Of a stretch of DNA of 44,989 nucleotides, positions 25,259 through 33,689 are shown piece after piece (within the stretch, counting starts at the first letter, position 1; each line of letters begins with the position of its first letter). The DNA comes from an uncultured Ruminococcus sp. (GTDB taxonomy: Bacteria; Bacillota; Clostridia; Oscillospirales; Ruminococcaceae). The translations under genes and the position numbers were made by a program. The stretch covers positions 1-44,989 of the forward strand of contig CALGTV010000021.1 in NCBI GenBank assembly GCA_937902395.1, written 5' to 3'. The notes below the pieces were generated by a model that did not search any database, had not been told where the DNA came from, and was given only the letters and a program-made list of their open reading frames with translations.

Positions 25259-25320
25259 TTAGCCGTTAGCCTTTAGCATTAATTCTGCGGCTAAGGGCTA
25301 ACGGCTTATAGCTAACGGCT
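25259..25320. repeat. Inverted and direct repeats of GCCGTTAGC
   Basis: AGCCGTTAGCC followed by TTTAGC pairs over about 17 bases (one mismatch) with the GCTAAGGGCTAACGGCT arm. A further AGCTAACGGCTTAT copy follows in tandem. It lies between the GTPase-NYN gene and oadA. The T-run precedes rather than follows the stem, so it is not a standard terminator on either strand. Confidence 0.6.
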
Positions 25321-27867
25321 TATTATATCACGTATTTCTGAATCTGCATCCTCTATGCGCTTTTTCAGCTCTCTTGCTGTCATGCGCATTGCTCCGCTTC
25401 CAAGTATTATCATCTGCTCCACTCCGTCTGAGGTCGCTACACGTACGCGATGTTTTCCTGATAATTCATGAGTTACACGCTCAATATAACTATCAGCAGT
25501 TTCAGATTCTTTCGTATATACAACATTTACATTGAAATGCCGCTCAACTTCACGGTGCTTGCCCTTGACCTTATATGCGTCAAAAACAATTATTATTTCA
25601 TATCCGCACCATCCCTGATAGTTGCTTAGAATATTTATAAGCTCCCCTCTTGCCGCGTCCAGATTAGTTTCCGCAATTTTTTTAAGCTCGTCCCATGCAA
25701 ATATTATATTGTAGCCGTCCACAAGAAGATAATCGGGACCTTCGTAATTTGGCAGTTTCACAGGCTTTGAGTAGTCCTTTTTCACCTTTGCGGATTTGAA
25801 AGCCTTTCTCGGTTCACGTTCAATTTTTCCGTAGGTACGCTCAAAAATCTCCATAAGCTCCTCCTCTGAGGCGGCTTTAGGAGCTGTATTTCTCCGTATG
25901 CGGACAGGCACATCTTTCTCCTCAGATTCTGCGCCGAGACAGCGTGGCAGATGCATATATTCCGCTGATTCTGTCCATTTTATATTCATTCCCGCACCGT
26001 GACTGCAAAAAACGGAATCTGCTGTATTTTCAACATCTCCGTCGCAGTCGTAGGCGATTTTTTCAATTATATCTTCGGCGTTGTGGCACTCCCGATATCC
26101 GCCGTTTATGCAGGTCAGATGACCTTTGCCTCTTGTGTAGCCTATGACCTCGGATATATACTCATTCATTTCAGAGACAGGAGCAGAACCGCGTATTACA
26201 GCCATTTCCCCTGCTGTTTCGGGAGGTGTGAAATCTGCGGACATACGCTGTAAATCCGCCAACGCCCTGCCTGTGTTCTCCATAGGAATTTCAAGCTCAT
26301 AGTCGTAATAAGGTTCAAGGAGGATATTCTCAACGCTTCTCAGACCGTGGCGCACTGCGCGGTATGTAGCCTGTCGGAAATCGCCGCCCTCGGTATGTTT
26401 CAGATGTGCTTTTCCTGCACATACCGTAATTTTCATATCTGTAATTGGTGAACCTGTCAGCGTGCCGATATGTTCTTTTTCTTCAAGGTGGGTGAGAATA
26501 AGTCTTTGCCAGTTCAGAGCCAAGTCGTCCTCGTGAACAGCGGAATCGAATACAAGTCCGCTTCCACGGGGCAATGGTTCAAGTATAAGATGTACTTCGG
26601 CATAGTGGCGCAGAGGCTCATAATGCCCCATACCCTCAACTATATCCGCAATTGTTTCCTTGTAGGCAACAGCGCCGCTGCCGAATGTAACTTCATAGCC
26701 GAAACGCTCCTGTACAATACGGCTGAGCACTTCAAGCTGAACTGCCCCCATAAGCTGAATATGTATCTGCCGAAGTTGTTCATTCCAAACGATATGAAGC
26801 TGTGGGTCTTCGTCCTCCAGACGACGCAGTTCCTTTAACGCATCGAAAACGTTTTTGTTCTCGGGAAACATAACCTGATAGGTCATTACCGGCTCTAAAA
26901 AAGCTCTTTCAGAGTTTGGAATACAGCCGATTCCCTGCCCTGAATATGTGTTTTCCAGACCCGTAACTGTGCACACCTCCCCTGCATATGCCATATCTGC
27001 GGTGCGGAATTTCTCAGCAGAGTAGAATCGCAGTGAACTTATTTTCTCGCTGATTTCTTCCCCCTCTTGAGTTGTGTACGCAATTTCAGAGCGGACTTTT
27101 AATACTCCGCCCATAATTTTAAGGTGCGTGAGACGCGTGCCCTTGCTGTCGTAGGAGATTTTATATACCTTTGCGCCGAATTCGTCGGAGTACTCCCCTG
27201 CTATTGTGTACCTGTCCAAAGCATCCAGAAGCTCGTCAATGCCGCTAAGTTTCAGTGCAGAACCAAAAAAACAAGGAAAAATCCGCCTTTGCGCAATAGC
27301 TGTTGAGATATCCTCATCTGTAAGGCTATCGGATTCAAGAAAAACTTCCATAAGTTCCTCATCGCAGGCAGCCGCATTTTCAGCAAGCTCCGAAGAATCC
27401 GAAAAATCTGCTATATTAAGGGATAAACGGTTTCTGATGTTGTCTAAAACGTGAAGCTTGTCCGCACCTGTCAAATCCATTTTGTTGACAAATATAAAAA
27501 TGGGAACTTCGTATCTCTGCAAAAGCTTCCACAATGTTGCTGTGTGGCTTTGCACGCCGTCAGTTCCGCTTATAACCAATACAGCATAATCCAGAACCTG
27601 CATTGTACGCTCTGTTTCTGATGAGAAATCAACGTGTCCGGGAGTGTCAAGCAGTGTGAAATGTGTACCGCCTCGGCTCATTTCCGCCTGACTTGCAAAT
27701 ATGGTAATGCCGCGGTCACGCTCTATTGAATTTGTATCAAGAAATGAATTCCTGTTATCTACTCTGCCCAGACTGCGAATCTCTCCCGTTTTGTAGAGCA
27801 TAGCTTCGGCAAGTGTAGTTTTTCCTGAATCTACATGGGCTGTAATGCCAAGAATTATATTTTTCAT
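25312..27867 (-). CDS. Tet(M)-like translational GTPase fused to a Rae1/YacP-type NYN ribonuclease domain
   Basis: An 851-residue two-part protein. Residues 1-650 follow the EF-G/Tet(M) plan: GITAHVDSGKTTL, DTPGHVDF, NKMD, then domains II-V with the HTEGGDFRQATYRAVRHGL block in domain IV. After a Cys-rich segment and a basic linker, residues about 711-851 match Bacillus subtilis Rae1 (YacP), the ribosome A-site endoribonuclease: LLVDGYN (Asp717), VFDA (Asp763), KESETAD (Asp792) and ATSD (Asp814), all in order. The loop in domain IV differs from the Tet(M)/Tet(O) loop, so tetracycline protection is doubtful. It is a single gene with promoter TTGAAC-17-TATAAT at 27900-27928. Confidence 0.9.
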   Translation of the reverse strand: MKNIILGITAHVDSGKTTLAEAMLYKTGEIRSLGRVDNRNSFLDTNSIERDRGITIFASQAEMSRGGTHFTLLDTPGHVDFSSETERTMQVLDYAVLVISGTDGVQSHTATLWKLLQRYEVPIFIFVNKMDLTGADKLHVLDNIRNRLSLNIADFSDSSELAENAAACDEELMEVFLESDSLTDEDISTAIAQRRIFPCFFGSALKLSGIDELLDALDRYTIAGEYSDEFGAKVYKISYDSKGTRLTHLKIMGGVLKVRSEIAYTTQEGEEISEKISSLRFYSAEKFRTADMAYAGEVCTVTGLENTYSGQGIGCIPNSERAFLEPVMTYQVMFPENKNVFDALKELRRLEDEDPQLHIVWNEQLRQIHIQLMGAVQLEVLSRIVQERFGYEVTFGSGAVAYKETIADIVEGMGHYEPLRHYAEVHLILEPLPRGSGLVFDSAVHEDDLALNWQRLILTHLEEKEHIGTLTGSPITDMKITVCAGKAHLKHTEGGDFRQATYRAVRHGLRSVENILLEPYYDYELEIPMENTGRALADLQRMSADFTPPETAGEMAVIRGSAPVSEMNEYISEVIGYTRGKGHLTCINGGYRECHNAEDIIEKIAYDCDGDVENTADSVFCSHGAGMNIKWTESAEYMHLPRCLGAESEEKDVPVRIRRNTAPKAASEEELMEIFERTYGKIEREPRKAFKSAKVKKDYSKPVKLPNYEGPDYLLVDGYNIIFAWDELKKIAETNLDAARGELINILSNYQGWCGYEIIIVFDAYKVKGKHREVERHFNVNVVYTKESETADSYIERVTHELSGKHRVRVATSDGVEQMIILGSGAMRMTARELKKRIEDADSEIRDIISR

Positions 27868-27899
27868 ATATAGTTTTCCTTTGTTGTATTATTAAATTC

Positions 27900-27928
27900 A
27901 TTATATCATATTTATTGAATTTGTTCAA
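27900..27928 (-). promoter_or_regulatory. Promoter of the GTPase-NYN fusion gene
   Basis: TTGAAC (27928-27923), 17 bases, TATAAT (27905-27900), about 33 bases before the ATG. No attenuator peptide or hairpin of the tet(M) type is seen in this short leader. Confidence 0.8.
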
Positions 27929-27937
27929 GGGGTTCCC

Positions 27938-27994
27938 AAAAAAGAAAAGCTGATTAAATCCGATACAATTTGCATATCAGATTTAATCAGCTTT
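27938..27994 (-). terminator. Terminator of the AspT-like gene
   Basis: A 15-bp perfect stem (27994-27980 with 27960-27946) is followed by TTCTTTTTT on minus. Strong. Confidence 0.9.
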
Positions 27995-27998
27995 GATA

Positions 27999-29240
27999 TT
28001 ATTTGAAGATAATCAGCAATATCTGCGACACAACCACAACAGAGATAAGTGCAATGGGATAAGTTGCCGCATATGCAGACGCTACATTTTCTGTCTTAGC
28101 TGTACCTATAAGCGTACCCAAAGCAGGAGTTGATGTCATACCGCCTGTGATTGAGCCGAGATTGTTCAGCAAGCTCAGTTTCAGCACATACTTTGCAAAG
28201 AGGAAACCTACAATCATAGGAATAACTGTCATAACAACGCCATAGAGGAAGTATACGCCCTTGAAATATGTGACGAAATTCGCTCCGCCTGCGATACCTG
28301 CACCAATGAGGAACAGAATAAGTCCGAATTCACGGAAAACTTTGAGAGTTGTATCCTTTGGCATAACAGACATTTTTCCAAATCTGCCGAAATGACCGAA
28401 AATCAATCCCATAAGCAGACAGCCGCCTGTTGTAGTGAGAGAAAAACTGCCGAACTTGATTGAACCAACGAATATACCAATAATAGCCGCAAGTGCAAAG
28501 GGCATAATTCCGAAATCGTCCATTTCTATGAGTTTACCATTGTATTCCTTCTTATCTCCCTTTGTATCAGCTGTAATGAGCAATTCACGCTCCTTAGCCA
28601 TATCAGCTTTCATAAGCTTTGGCACAAGCTGAATGAAAAGCACAACGCCGATTACTCCGAAAAGATATGCAATTCCATAGCCTACTGTTACGTAATCCTC
28701 CAGAATTGCTCCGTTTGCGCGGTCCGCAACCGTTGTCTTAGCAGCTGAAAATGCAGGAGTACTTGTAAGCGCGCCTGCAAGAAGTCCTACAAGCATAGAC
28801 GCTGTATTTTCTGTAGGCTCGCCTGAAACTGCCTTATCAATAAGAATACAGCCTCCGCAGGTAAGTCCGCCTGTGATAATTATTACAAGTCCCAGTAAAA
28901 CATAATTCTTGAAATTTTTCTTGAAGTTGCCGAAGAAATTAGGTCCTGCAATAAATCCGACAGAGGTTACAAAAAGTATAAGTCCCATATTTTCCACGAC
29001 TTTAAGGGCGTCCTTTACGAATGTCTCACCGCCTATCATAAGATTTTCTTTTAAATTATCAAAGAAGAAGCAGCCGTAAAGAAGCGCTATGATGAATACT
29101 CCGGCAGAGCCAAGAGATATGCCCTTGATTGTAATTCTGCCAAGCAGATAGCCAACTGCCGCAATGAGAAATACGGAAAACATCAGGAATGCAACTGAAC
29201 CGATTGATATGGAAAATCCGCCTATGGTAATTAAATCCAC
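27999..29240 (-). CDS. AspT/YidE-family (AAEx) transporter without RCK domains, candidate dicarboxylate carrier
   Basis: A 413-residue membrane protein with two homologous halves, each with GL-rich helices (GAGIAGGANFV in the second, SVGFIAGPNFFGN in the first) and matching LTSTPAFSAAK and MTSTPALGTLIG motifs. These are marks of the aspartate:alanine exchanger family, which includes the succinate exporter SucE. The two central TrkA-C domains of typical AspT (about 560 residues) are missing and replaced by a short hydrophilic loop (about 210-240). The start is GTG at 29240. Lying after the fumarate-reductase genes, it may export succinate; that is inference. Confidence 0.8.
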   Translation of the reverse strand: MDLITIGGFSISIGSVAFLMFSVFLIAAVGYLLGRITIKGISLGSAGVFIIALLYGCFFFDNLKENLMIGGETFVKDALKVVENMGLILFVTSVGFIAGPNFFGNFKKNFKNYVLLGLVIIITGGLTCGGCILIDKAVSGEPTENTASMLVGLLAGALTSTPAFSAAKTTVADRANGAILEDYVTVGYGIAYLFGVIGVVLFIQLVPKLMKADMAKERELLITADTKGDKKEYNGKLIEMDDFGIMPFALAAIIGIFVGSIKFGSFSLTTTGGCLLMGLIFGHFGRFGKMSVMPKDTTLKVFREFGLILFLIGAGIAGGANFVTYFKGVYFLYGVVMTVIPMIVGFLFAKYVLKLSLLNNLGSITGGMTSTPALGTLIGTAKTENVASAYAATYPIALISVVVVSQILLIIFK

Positions 29241-29540
29241 AGTAAAAACACTTCTTTCTTAATAAAATTATTAATAATCACAAAATCCCCAATCGCACAA
29301 ATCGACGGACATTGTCCGCCGATTGAGATTGTCGAAAAAACTGTAGTAATCTTCTAAGGGACGCTCTCTCTTACAGAGCGTCCCCTCTTTCAAAACAGTC
29401 CTGTGGACTGTTTTGAAATTCACCCCTTGCAGAGCGCCTGAAAGCTATGCAGGGCTTTGCCCTGCACCCACCAGAGACTCCGTCTCTGGACTCTGCTAAA
29501 GGGCTTCGCCCTTTAGAATCCCACTCTCATGCAATTCATA
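29241..29540. other. Intergenic region with repeat copy 3
   Basis: No gene is seen in these 300 bases. There is an AT-rich leader of the AspT-like gene, a hairpin near 29297-29321 (CGGAC/GTCCG with flanking complementarity), the motif AGATTGTCGAAAAA that also occurs beside copy 1, and repeat copy 3 (29357-29524). Confidence 0.7.
29357..29524 (-). repeat. Modular hairpin repeat, copy 3 (expanded)
   Basis: Same element as 20163-20274 with a 56-base insert flanked by CAGAGCG. The insert carries its own CAAAACAG/CTGTTTTG hairpin (29391-29416). The TGGGATTCTAAA end lies 17 bases after the frdA stop. Confidence 0.85.
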
Positions 29541-31142
29541 TTATGATTTACGTGCATATTTTGGCAACAGCATTGGTGAAGCTGTTTCACTTGCTATTCC
29601 TGCGCTTTCAAGCTCTTTGCTGAACTTTTCAATATGCTCCAGAGTGAGCTTTTCAGGAACTGCTGTTTCCTTTGCCTTTGCAGCCGCATTTTTTCCTGCA
29701 TCTCTGCCGAATACGATAACATCAAGGAGAGAGTTACCCATAAGACGATTTCTGCCATGAATACCGCCTGCAACCTCACCTGCGGCATAGAGATTTTCAA
29801 CATCAGTTGAACAATCAGCAGAGATGTTAAGTCCGCCGTTCTGATAGTGAAGTGTGGGATATACGAGAATAGGCTCTTTGCGGATATCAATGCCATATTT
29901 GCCGAACATACGCATCATTGCAGGGATTCGCTTTTCAATTGTACCCTCACCGTGCTTATATTCAATCATAGGTGTGTCAAGCCATACAGCCTTACCGAGA
30001 GAAGTTTCAATTCCCTTGTCACGCTCTGTACACTCACGGATAATTGAAGCCGCAGTTACATCACGGGTTTCAAGAGGATGCATAAATACTTCACCGTCAA
30101 TATTTACAAGCTTTGCACCGAGAGAACGAACCTTCTCAGTAACGAGTGCACCGAAAATCTGCTCTGGATAACCCGTACCTGTGGGGTGATACTGGAGAGT
30201 ATCAGCATAGAGAAGTCTTGCTCCCACACGATAGCCGAGGATAAGTCCGTCAGCTGTTGCGCCGTAGTGGTTGGATGTTGGAAATCCCTGATAGTGAAGT
30301 CTGCCTGCACCTCCCGTAGCGATGATAACAGTCTTAGCACGTGCAACAAGAAGTTCCTTTGTTTCCATATTCATGAGAACTGCGCCTGCTGCCTTGCCAT
30401 TTTCGTCAAGGATAATTTCAACTGCCGCTGTAAAATCAATTACTGGAATGCCTCTGTTGAGAACTTCATCGCGGAGAGTACGCATAATCTCAGCACCTGT
30501 GTAATCCTTAGCTGCGTGCATACGCTTACGTGATGTACCACCGCCGTGAGTTGTTACCATTGTGCCGTCAGCTTCCTTGTCAAACTCAACTCCAAGCTTA
30601 TTGAGCCACTGAATAGCCTCAGGAGCTTTTGTAACAAGATTTTTTACAAGCTCAGGCTTTGCGGCAAAATGACCGCCGCCGAATGCGTCAATATAGTGGA
30701 TTGCAGGAGAATCGTTGGGCTTATCAGCCGCCTGAATACCGCCCTCTGCCATCATTGTGTTAGCGTCGCCGATACGGAGCTTTGTAACAATCATTGCCTT
30801 TGCTCCTGCCTCATCAGCCTCAATAGCTGCGGATGCACCTGCTCCGCCGCCGCCGATAATAAGTACATCTGTATCGTAATCGGGAGCATTGAGGTCAACG
30901 TCAGCAGCAGAAATTCTGCTCTTGCCCTGTAAAAGCTCTGCAAGCTGTGTGGGAACTTTATCACCCTTATTCACACCTGCTGAGAGAACTGTAAATTCAT
31001 CCTGCTTATAATCGGGGTGGAAAGTTGCAAGGAGATTATCCTTTTCCTCTGCTGTCATTCTTCTTGGCTCTAAATCGGCATTTGCGGCTCTTTTTTCAGC
31101 TACGATTTTTGCCAGCTTATTGAATTTTTCAATTTTATACAT
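29541..31142 (-). CDS. Soluble fumarate reductase flavoprotein subunit (FrdA/TfrA-like)
   Basis: A 533-residue flavoprotein of the succinate dehydrogenase/fumarate reductase/L-aspartate oxidase family. An N-terminal extension of about 90 residues precedes the FAD motif GGGGAGASAA (97-106). Substrate and proton-transfer motifs are present: LQYHPTG, PTLHYQNGGL and RNRLMGNSLLD. The His that binds FAD covalently in membrane-bound enzymes is Asn128 (DANTMMAEGG), so FAD should be non-covalent, as in TfrA and aspartate oxidase. The usual C-terminal helical domain is short. Coupling to frdB (12-base gap) and the Hdr/Flox operon favours fumarate reduction over NAD synthesis. Confidence 0.85.
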   Translation of the reverse strand: MYKIEKFNKLAKIVAEKRAANADLEPRRMTAEEKDNLLATFHPDYKQDEFTVLSAGVNKGDKVPTQLAELLQGKSRISAADVDLNAPDYDTDVLIIGGGGAGASAAIEADEAGAKAMIVTKLRIGDANTMMAEGGIQAADKPNDSPAIHYIDAFGGGHFAAKPELVKNLVTKAPEAIQWLNKLGVEFDKEADGTMVTTHGGGTSRKRMHAAKDYTGAEIMRTLRDEVLNRGIPVIDFTAAVEIILDENGKAAGAVLMNMETKELLVARAKTVIIATGGAGRLHYQGFPTSNHYGATADGLILGYRVGARLLYADTLQYHPTGTGYPEQIFGALVTEKVRSLGAKLVNIDGEVFMHPLETRDVTAASIIRECTERDKGIETSLGKAVWLDTPMIEYKHGEGTIEKRIPAMMRMFGKYGIDIRKEPILVYPTLHYQNGGLNISADCSTDVENLYAAGEVAGGIHGRNRLMGNSLLDVIVFGRDAGKNAAAKAKETAVPEKLTLEHIEKFSKELESAGIASETASPMLLPKYARKS

Positions 31143-31154
31143 ATCCGCCCCTCC

Positions 31155-31829
31155 TTACTTCTCAATCTCTCTTGTATTGTAAAGCTCCTTGATTTCATCA
31201 ATGGGCTTCTGCATAAGATTTTCGATAAGCTCCTCAAATGTGCCGTCCTTGATTTCCTTTACTCTGTCCTCAAGATGACCGCAGTCGGGAGCAAGATATT
31301 TACCGTTAAGACGACGTGCAAGCATTGCAACCTGTGGGTGAGAAATTCCCGCAGGACAGCGTGATGAACAAACTCCGCACATTACACAGTCAAAACTTTC
31401 CTCTGCGCATTTTTCGTACTCGCCACGCTGAGCATATGCGATATACTGCATAACATTAAGCTCCTGAGTACAAGCCTTAGTGCAGGCATTACAGCCTATA
31501 CAAGCGTATATCTCGGGATAAAGCTGCATCATAATCTGCTCTGTGGGCTTGATTTCCTCAATGTTGTAAATCTGCTTTACAAGTGGGAAGAAAGGCAGAG
31601 TAGCAACGTACATACCCTCCTGAACCTCTGTCTGACAAGCAAGACAAGCGTGAAGCTCCTGCTTGCCGTGAATTCTGTAAATTGTGGCACAAGCACCGCA
31701 GAATCCGTTACGGCATCCACAGCCTCTTACAAGGTCATAGCCTGCATATTCCATAGCAGTCATTATAGTAAGTCCCTCAGGGACAGAATATTTCTTGCCG
31801 AAAAGATAGACATTTACCATATTTTCCAT
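31155..31829 (-). CDS. Fumarate reductase iron-sulfur subunit (FrdB/TfrB N-terminal-like)
   Basis: A 224-residue Fe-S protein. The N-terminal domain has a plant-type [2Fe-2S] motif (CGCRNGFCGAC, then CLAC). The C-terminal half has two [4Fe-4S]-type motifs (CIGCNACTKAC, then CVMCGVCSSRC). This is the plan of SdhB/FrdB and of the N-terminal half of methanogen TfrB; the CCG half of TfrB is not attached, but HdrB is encoded in the same operon. The start is the ATG at 31829 with AAGGAGG; the frame to 31868 overlaps floxA and is rejected. No membrane anchor gene is present, so the enzyme should be soluble. Confidence 0.87.
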   Translation of the reverse strand: MENMVNVYLFGKKYSVPEGLTIMTAMEYAGYDLVRGCGCRNGFCGACATIYRIHGKQELHACLACQTEVQEGMYVATLPFFPLVKQIYNIEEIKPTEQIMMQLYPEIYACIGCNACTKACTQELNVMQYIAYAQRGEYEKCAEESFDCVMCGVCSSRCPAGISHPQVAMLARRLNGKYLAPDCGHLEDRVKEIKDGTFEELIENLMQKPIDEIKELYNTREIEK

Positions 31830-31842
31830 TGCAATTACCTCC

Positions 31843-32670
31843 TTAATATTCGTCGGGAAGCGCGCCAAGTTCGTCGTAACGGAACACCGGTCCGTCCTTG
31901 CAGACGTACTTATTGCCGATATTGCATCGTCCGCACTTGCCTACGCCGCATTTCATACGCAGCTCCATAGTGGTATAGACCTGAGTTTCAGAGAATCCCA
32001 GTTCTTTAAGTCCTGCAAGGGTAAATTTTATCATTATAGGAGGGCCGCACACCAGTACTGTTTTGTTTGTAGAGGGTGCAAGCTCCTTTACATAGTTTGG
32101 AACGAAGCCAACATGACCGTCCCAGTCCTCCTGAGGATTGTCGATTGTAAGATTCACCTGAATATTCGGGTCAGACATCCACTCGTCGATTATCTCCTGA
32201 TAATCCACCAAATCATCCTTGGAACGTGAACCGTAAACAATCTGCACATCACCGTAATTCGCCCTATTGTCGCGGACATAGTTAATTACGGAACGAAGGG
32301 GCGCAAGACCGATACCGCCTGCAACGAACAGCAAATCCCTACCCTTCAACTCAGTTTCAACGGGAAAATAATTGCCGTAAGGTCCTCTTATTGTAATCTG
32401 CTGACCTACGTCCATAGCGTGAAGCCATTCTGTAAGGCAACCGCATTTTTTTATGCTGAACTCCATATACTCCTTATTTGTGGGAGATGAAGTGATAGAG
32501 AACATAGCCTCGCCAACTCCTGGGATTGAAAGCATCGCGCACTGTCCGGGCATATGCTCAAAAACCTTGCCGCCCTCAAGAGCATTTACTCTGAATGTCT
32601 TGACATCGGGAGTGTCCTGACGGACATCGGTAACAACGCCCACAAGGGGTATTAATGTATCATTATTCAT
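31843..32670 (-). CDS. floxA: FAD/NAD(P)H-binding oxidoreductase subunit, FloxA/AsrB/HydG type
   Basis: A 275-residue ferredoxin-reductase-like protein: FAD domain (GQCAMLSIPG; MFSITSSPT), NAD domain (FVAGGIGLAPLRSVI; CGPPIMIKF), and a C-terminal [2Fe-2S] motif (MKCGVGKCGRCNIG, then VCKDGPVF). These proteins are the NAD(P)H entry points of sulfhydrogenase, anaerobic sulfite reductase and Flox complexes. Its start overlaps the previous stop by one base (TAATG). In this operon the inferred role is NADH oxidation for the Hdr unit. Confidence 0.88.
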   Translation of the reverse strand: MNNDTLIPLVGVVTDVRQDTPDVKTFRVNALEGGKVFEHMPGQCAMLSIPGVGEAMFSITSSPTNKEYMEFSIKKCGCLTEWLHAMDVGQQITIRGPYGNYFPVETELKGRDLLFVAGGIGLAPLRSVINYVRDNRANYGDVQIVYGSRSKDDLVDYQEIIDEWMSDPNIQVNLTIDNPQEDWDGHVGFVPNYVKELAPSTNKTVLVCGPPIMIKFTLAGLKELGFSETQVYTTMELRMKCGVGKCGRCNIGNKYVCKDGPVFRYDELGALPDEY

Positions 32671-33689
32671 TACTTATCCTCCAATGCTTTCATTACCTTG
32701 ACGATATTAAGTGATACGGGGCACTTTGAAAGGCATCGTCCGCAGCCTACACAGCCAAATTCTCCCTCATGATTTGAAGGGTGATATACCAGCTTATGCA
32801 TGAAACGCTGTCTGAATCGTTCAAGCTGTGATGTTCTGGGATTTCCATGCGCCATTTTCGTAAAGTCGGAATACATACAAGAATCCCAGCATCGAAAACG
32901 CTGTATGCCGTGTCCTGTGTCAAAATCGCGTATATCGTAGCACTGACAGGTAGGGCATACAAATGTGCAGGTTCCGCAGCCAATACAAGCTTCTGAAAGC
33001 TCCGCCCATTTCTCAGAGCTGAAATGCTCCATAAGTCTCTCGCCGCCGAATGAATCGGTAGTGAGATTTGCAAGAGGCAGACGTGTCATAATTTCTCTTG
33101 CCTTTGCCTGTACCTCGGAAAGCTTTGTAACGTCGCCCTCCTCCAGCATATCGGAAATTGAAGCCATAAACGCTTTTCCCTTATCGGTAAAGGGAACAAA
33201 GAAATAGCTTTCACCGTCAAAGTATACAGAAGCGTCGCCTCCGGGAACAGTGGGATTTATACCGAATGTGGTACAAAAACAGGTTTCTTCGGGACGAGTA
33301 CAAGCCATAGTCACAATTGTACCATGCTCACGGCGGTTCTTGTAAAATGAATCAACAGGCTCGCTAAGGAATACGCTGTCCAGAATCTCAAAACTCTTTG
33401 CATCACAGGCACGCACCCCGAAAACTACGAAATCCTCGCTTTCTTTGCGGATATCCTTGACTTCAATTGTCTTGCCGCTGAGTTTGAACTCTGCAAGATT
33501 TTCAGTCTGAGGGAAGAAAAAATCCTTTGCACTTCTCACGGTATTGAGCGCCTTGCTCAATGTCATGCCGCTTTCGTATTTTTTGAATTCGGCGCATTTA
33601 TCCTCACGGTCAACGGGAATGTATAGTGTCTGCTGTGAGGCGATTCTATCAAAAAGGCTGTTTAACTTTTCAGCTGAAATTTTAAGCAT
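32670..33689 (-). CDS. 4Fe-4S dicluster subunit, FloxB/AsrA/HydB type
   Basis: A 339-residue protein with an N-terminal domain shared with sulfhydrogenase beta and AsrA (GVRACDAKSFEILD near residues 90-103, then CTRPEETCFC) and a C-terminal pair of [4Fe-4S] motifs (CIGCGTCTFVCP; CVGCGRCLSKCP) around a CWDSC segment. It relays electrons between the NADH-oxidising FloxA and the MvhD/HdrA part. Both ends overlap neighbouring genes by one base. Which of the two Fe-S proteins equals FloxB or FloxC cannot be settled by eye. Confidence 0.82.
   Translation of the reverse strand: MLKISAEKLNSLFDRIASQQTLYIPVDREDKCAEFKKYESGMTLSKALNTVRSAKDFFFPQTENLAEFKLSGKTIEVKDIRKESEDFVVFGVRACDAKSFEILDSVFLSEPVDSFYKNRREHGTIVTMACTRPEETCFCTTFGINPTVPGGDASVYFDGESYFFVPFTDKGKAFMASISDMLEEGDVTKLSEVQAKAREIMTRLPLANLTTDSFGGERLMEHFSSEKWAELSEACIGCGTCTFVCPTCQCYDIRDFDTGHGIQRFRCWDSCMYSDFTKMAHGNPRTSQLERFRQRFMHKLVYHPSNHEGEFGCVGCGRCLSKCPVSLNIVKVMKALEDK

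Noticed and set aside
25259..25320. Intrinsic terminator between oadA and the GTPase-NYN gene
   Set aside because: The stem is good, but the T-run precedes it on plus and an A-run follows it on minus, so neither strand has the required order.
25312..27867. Tetracycline resistance gene of the tet(M)/tet(W) class
   Set aside because: The domain IV loop does not match the Tet(M)/Tet(O) loop as I recall it, there is an extra RNase domain, and no mobile-element genes or tet(M)-type leader peptide are present. Resistance is not supported by sequence alone.
29541..31142. L-aspartate oxidase (nadB) instead of fumarate reductase
   Set aside because: The family overlap is real, but the operon with an FrdB-type Fe-S subunit, fumarase and Hdr/Flox genes, and the absence of nadA or nadC, favour a fumarate reductase.
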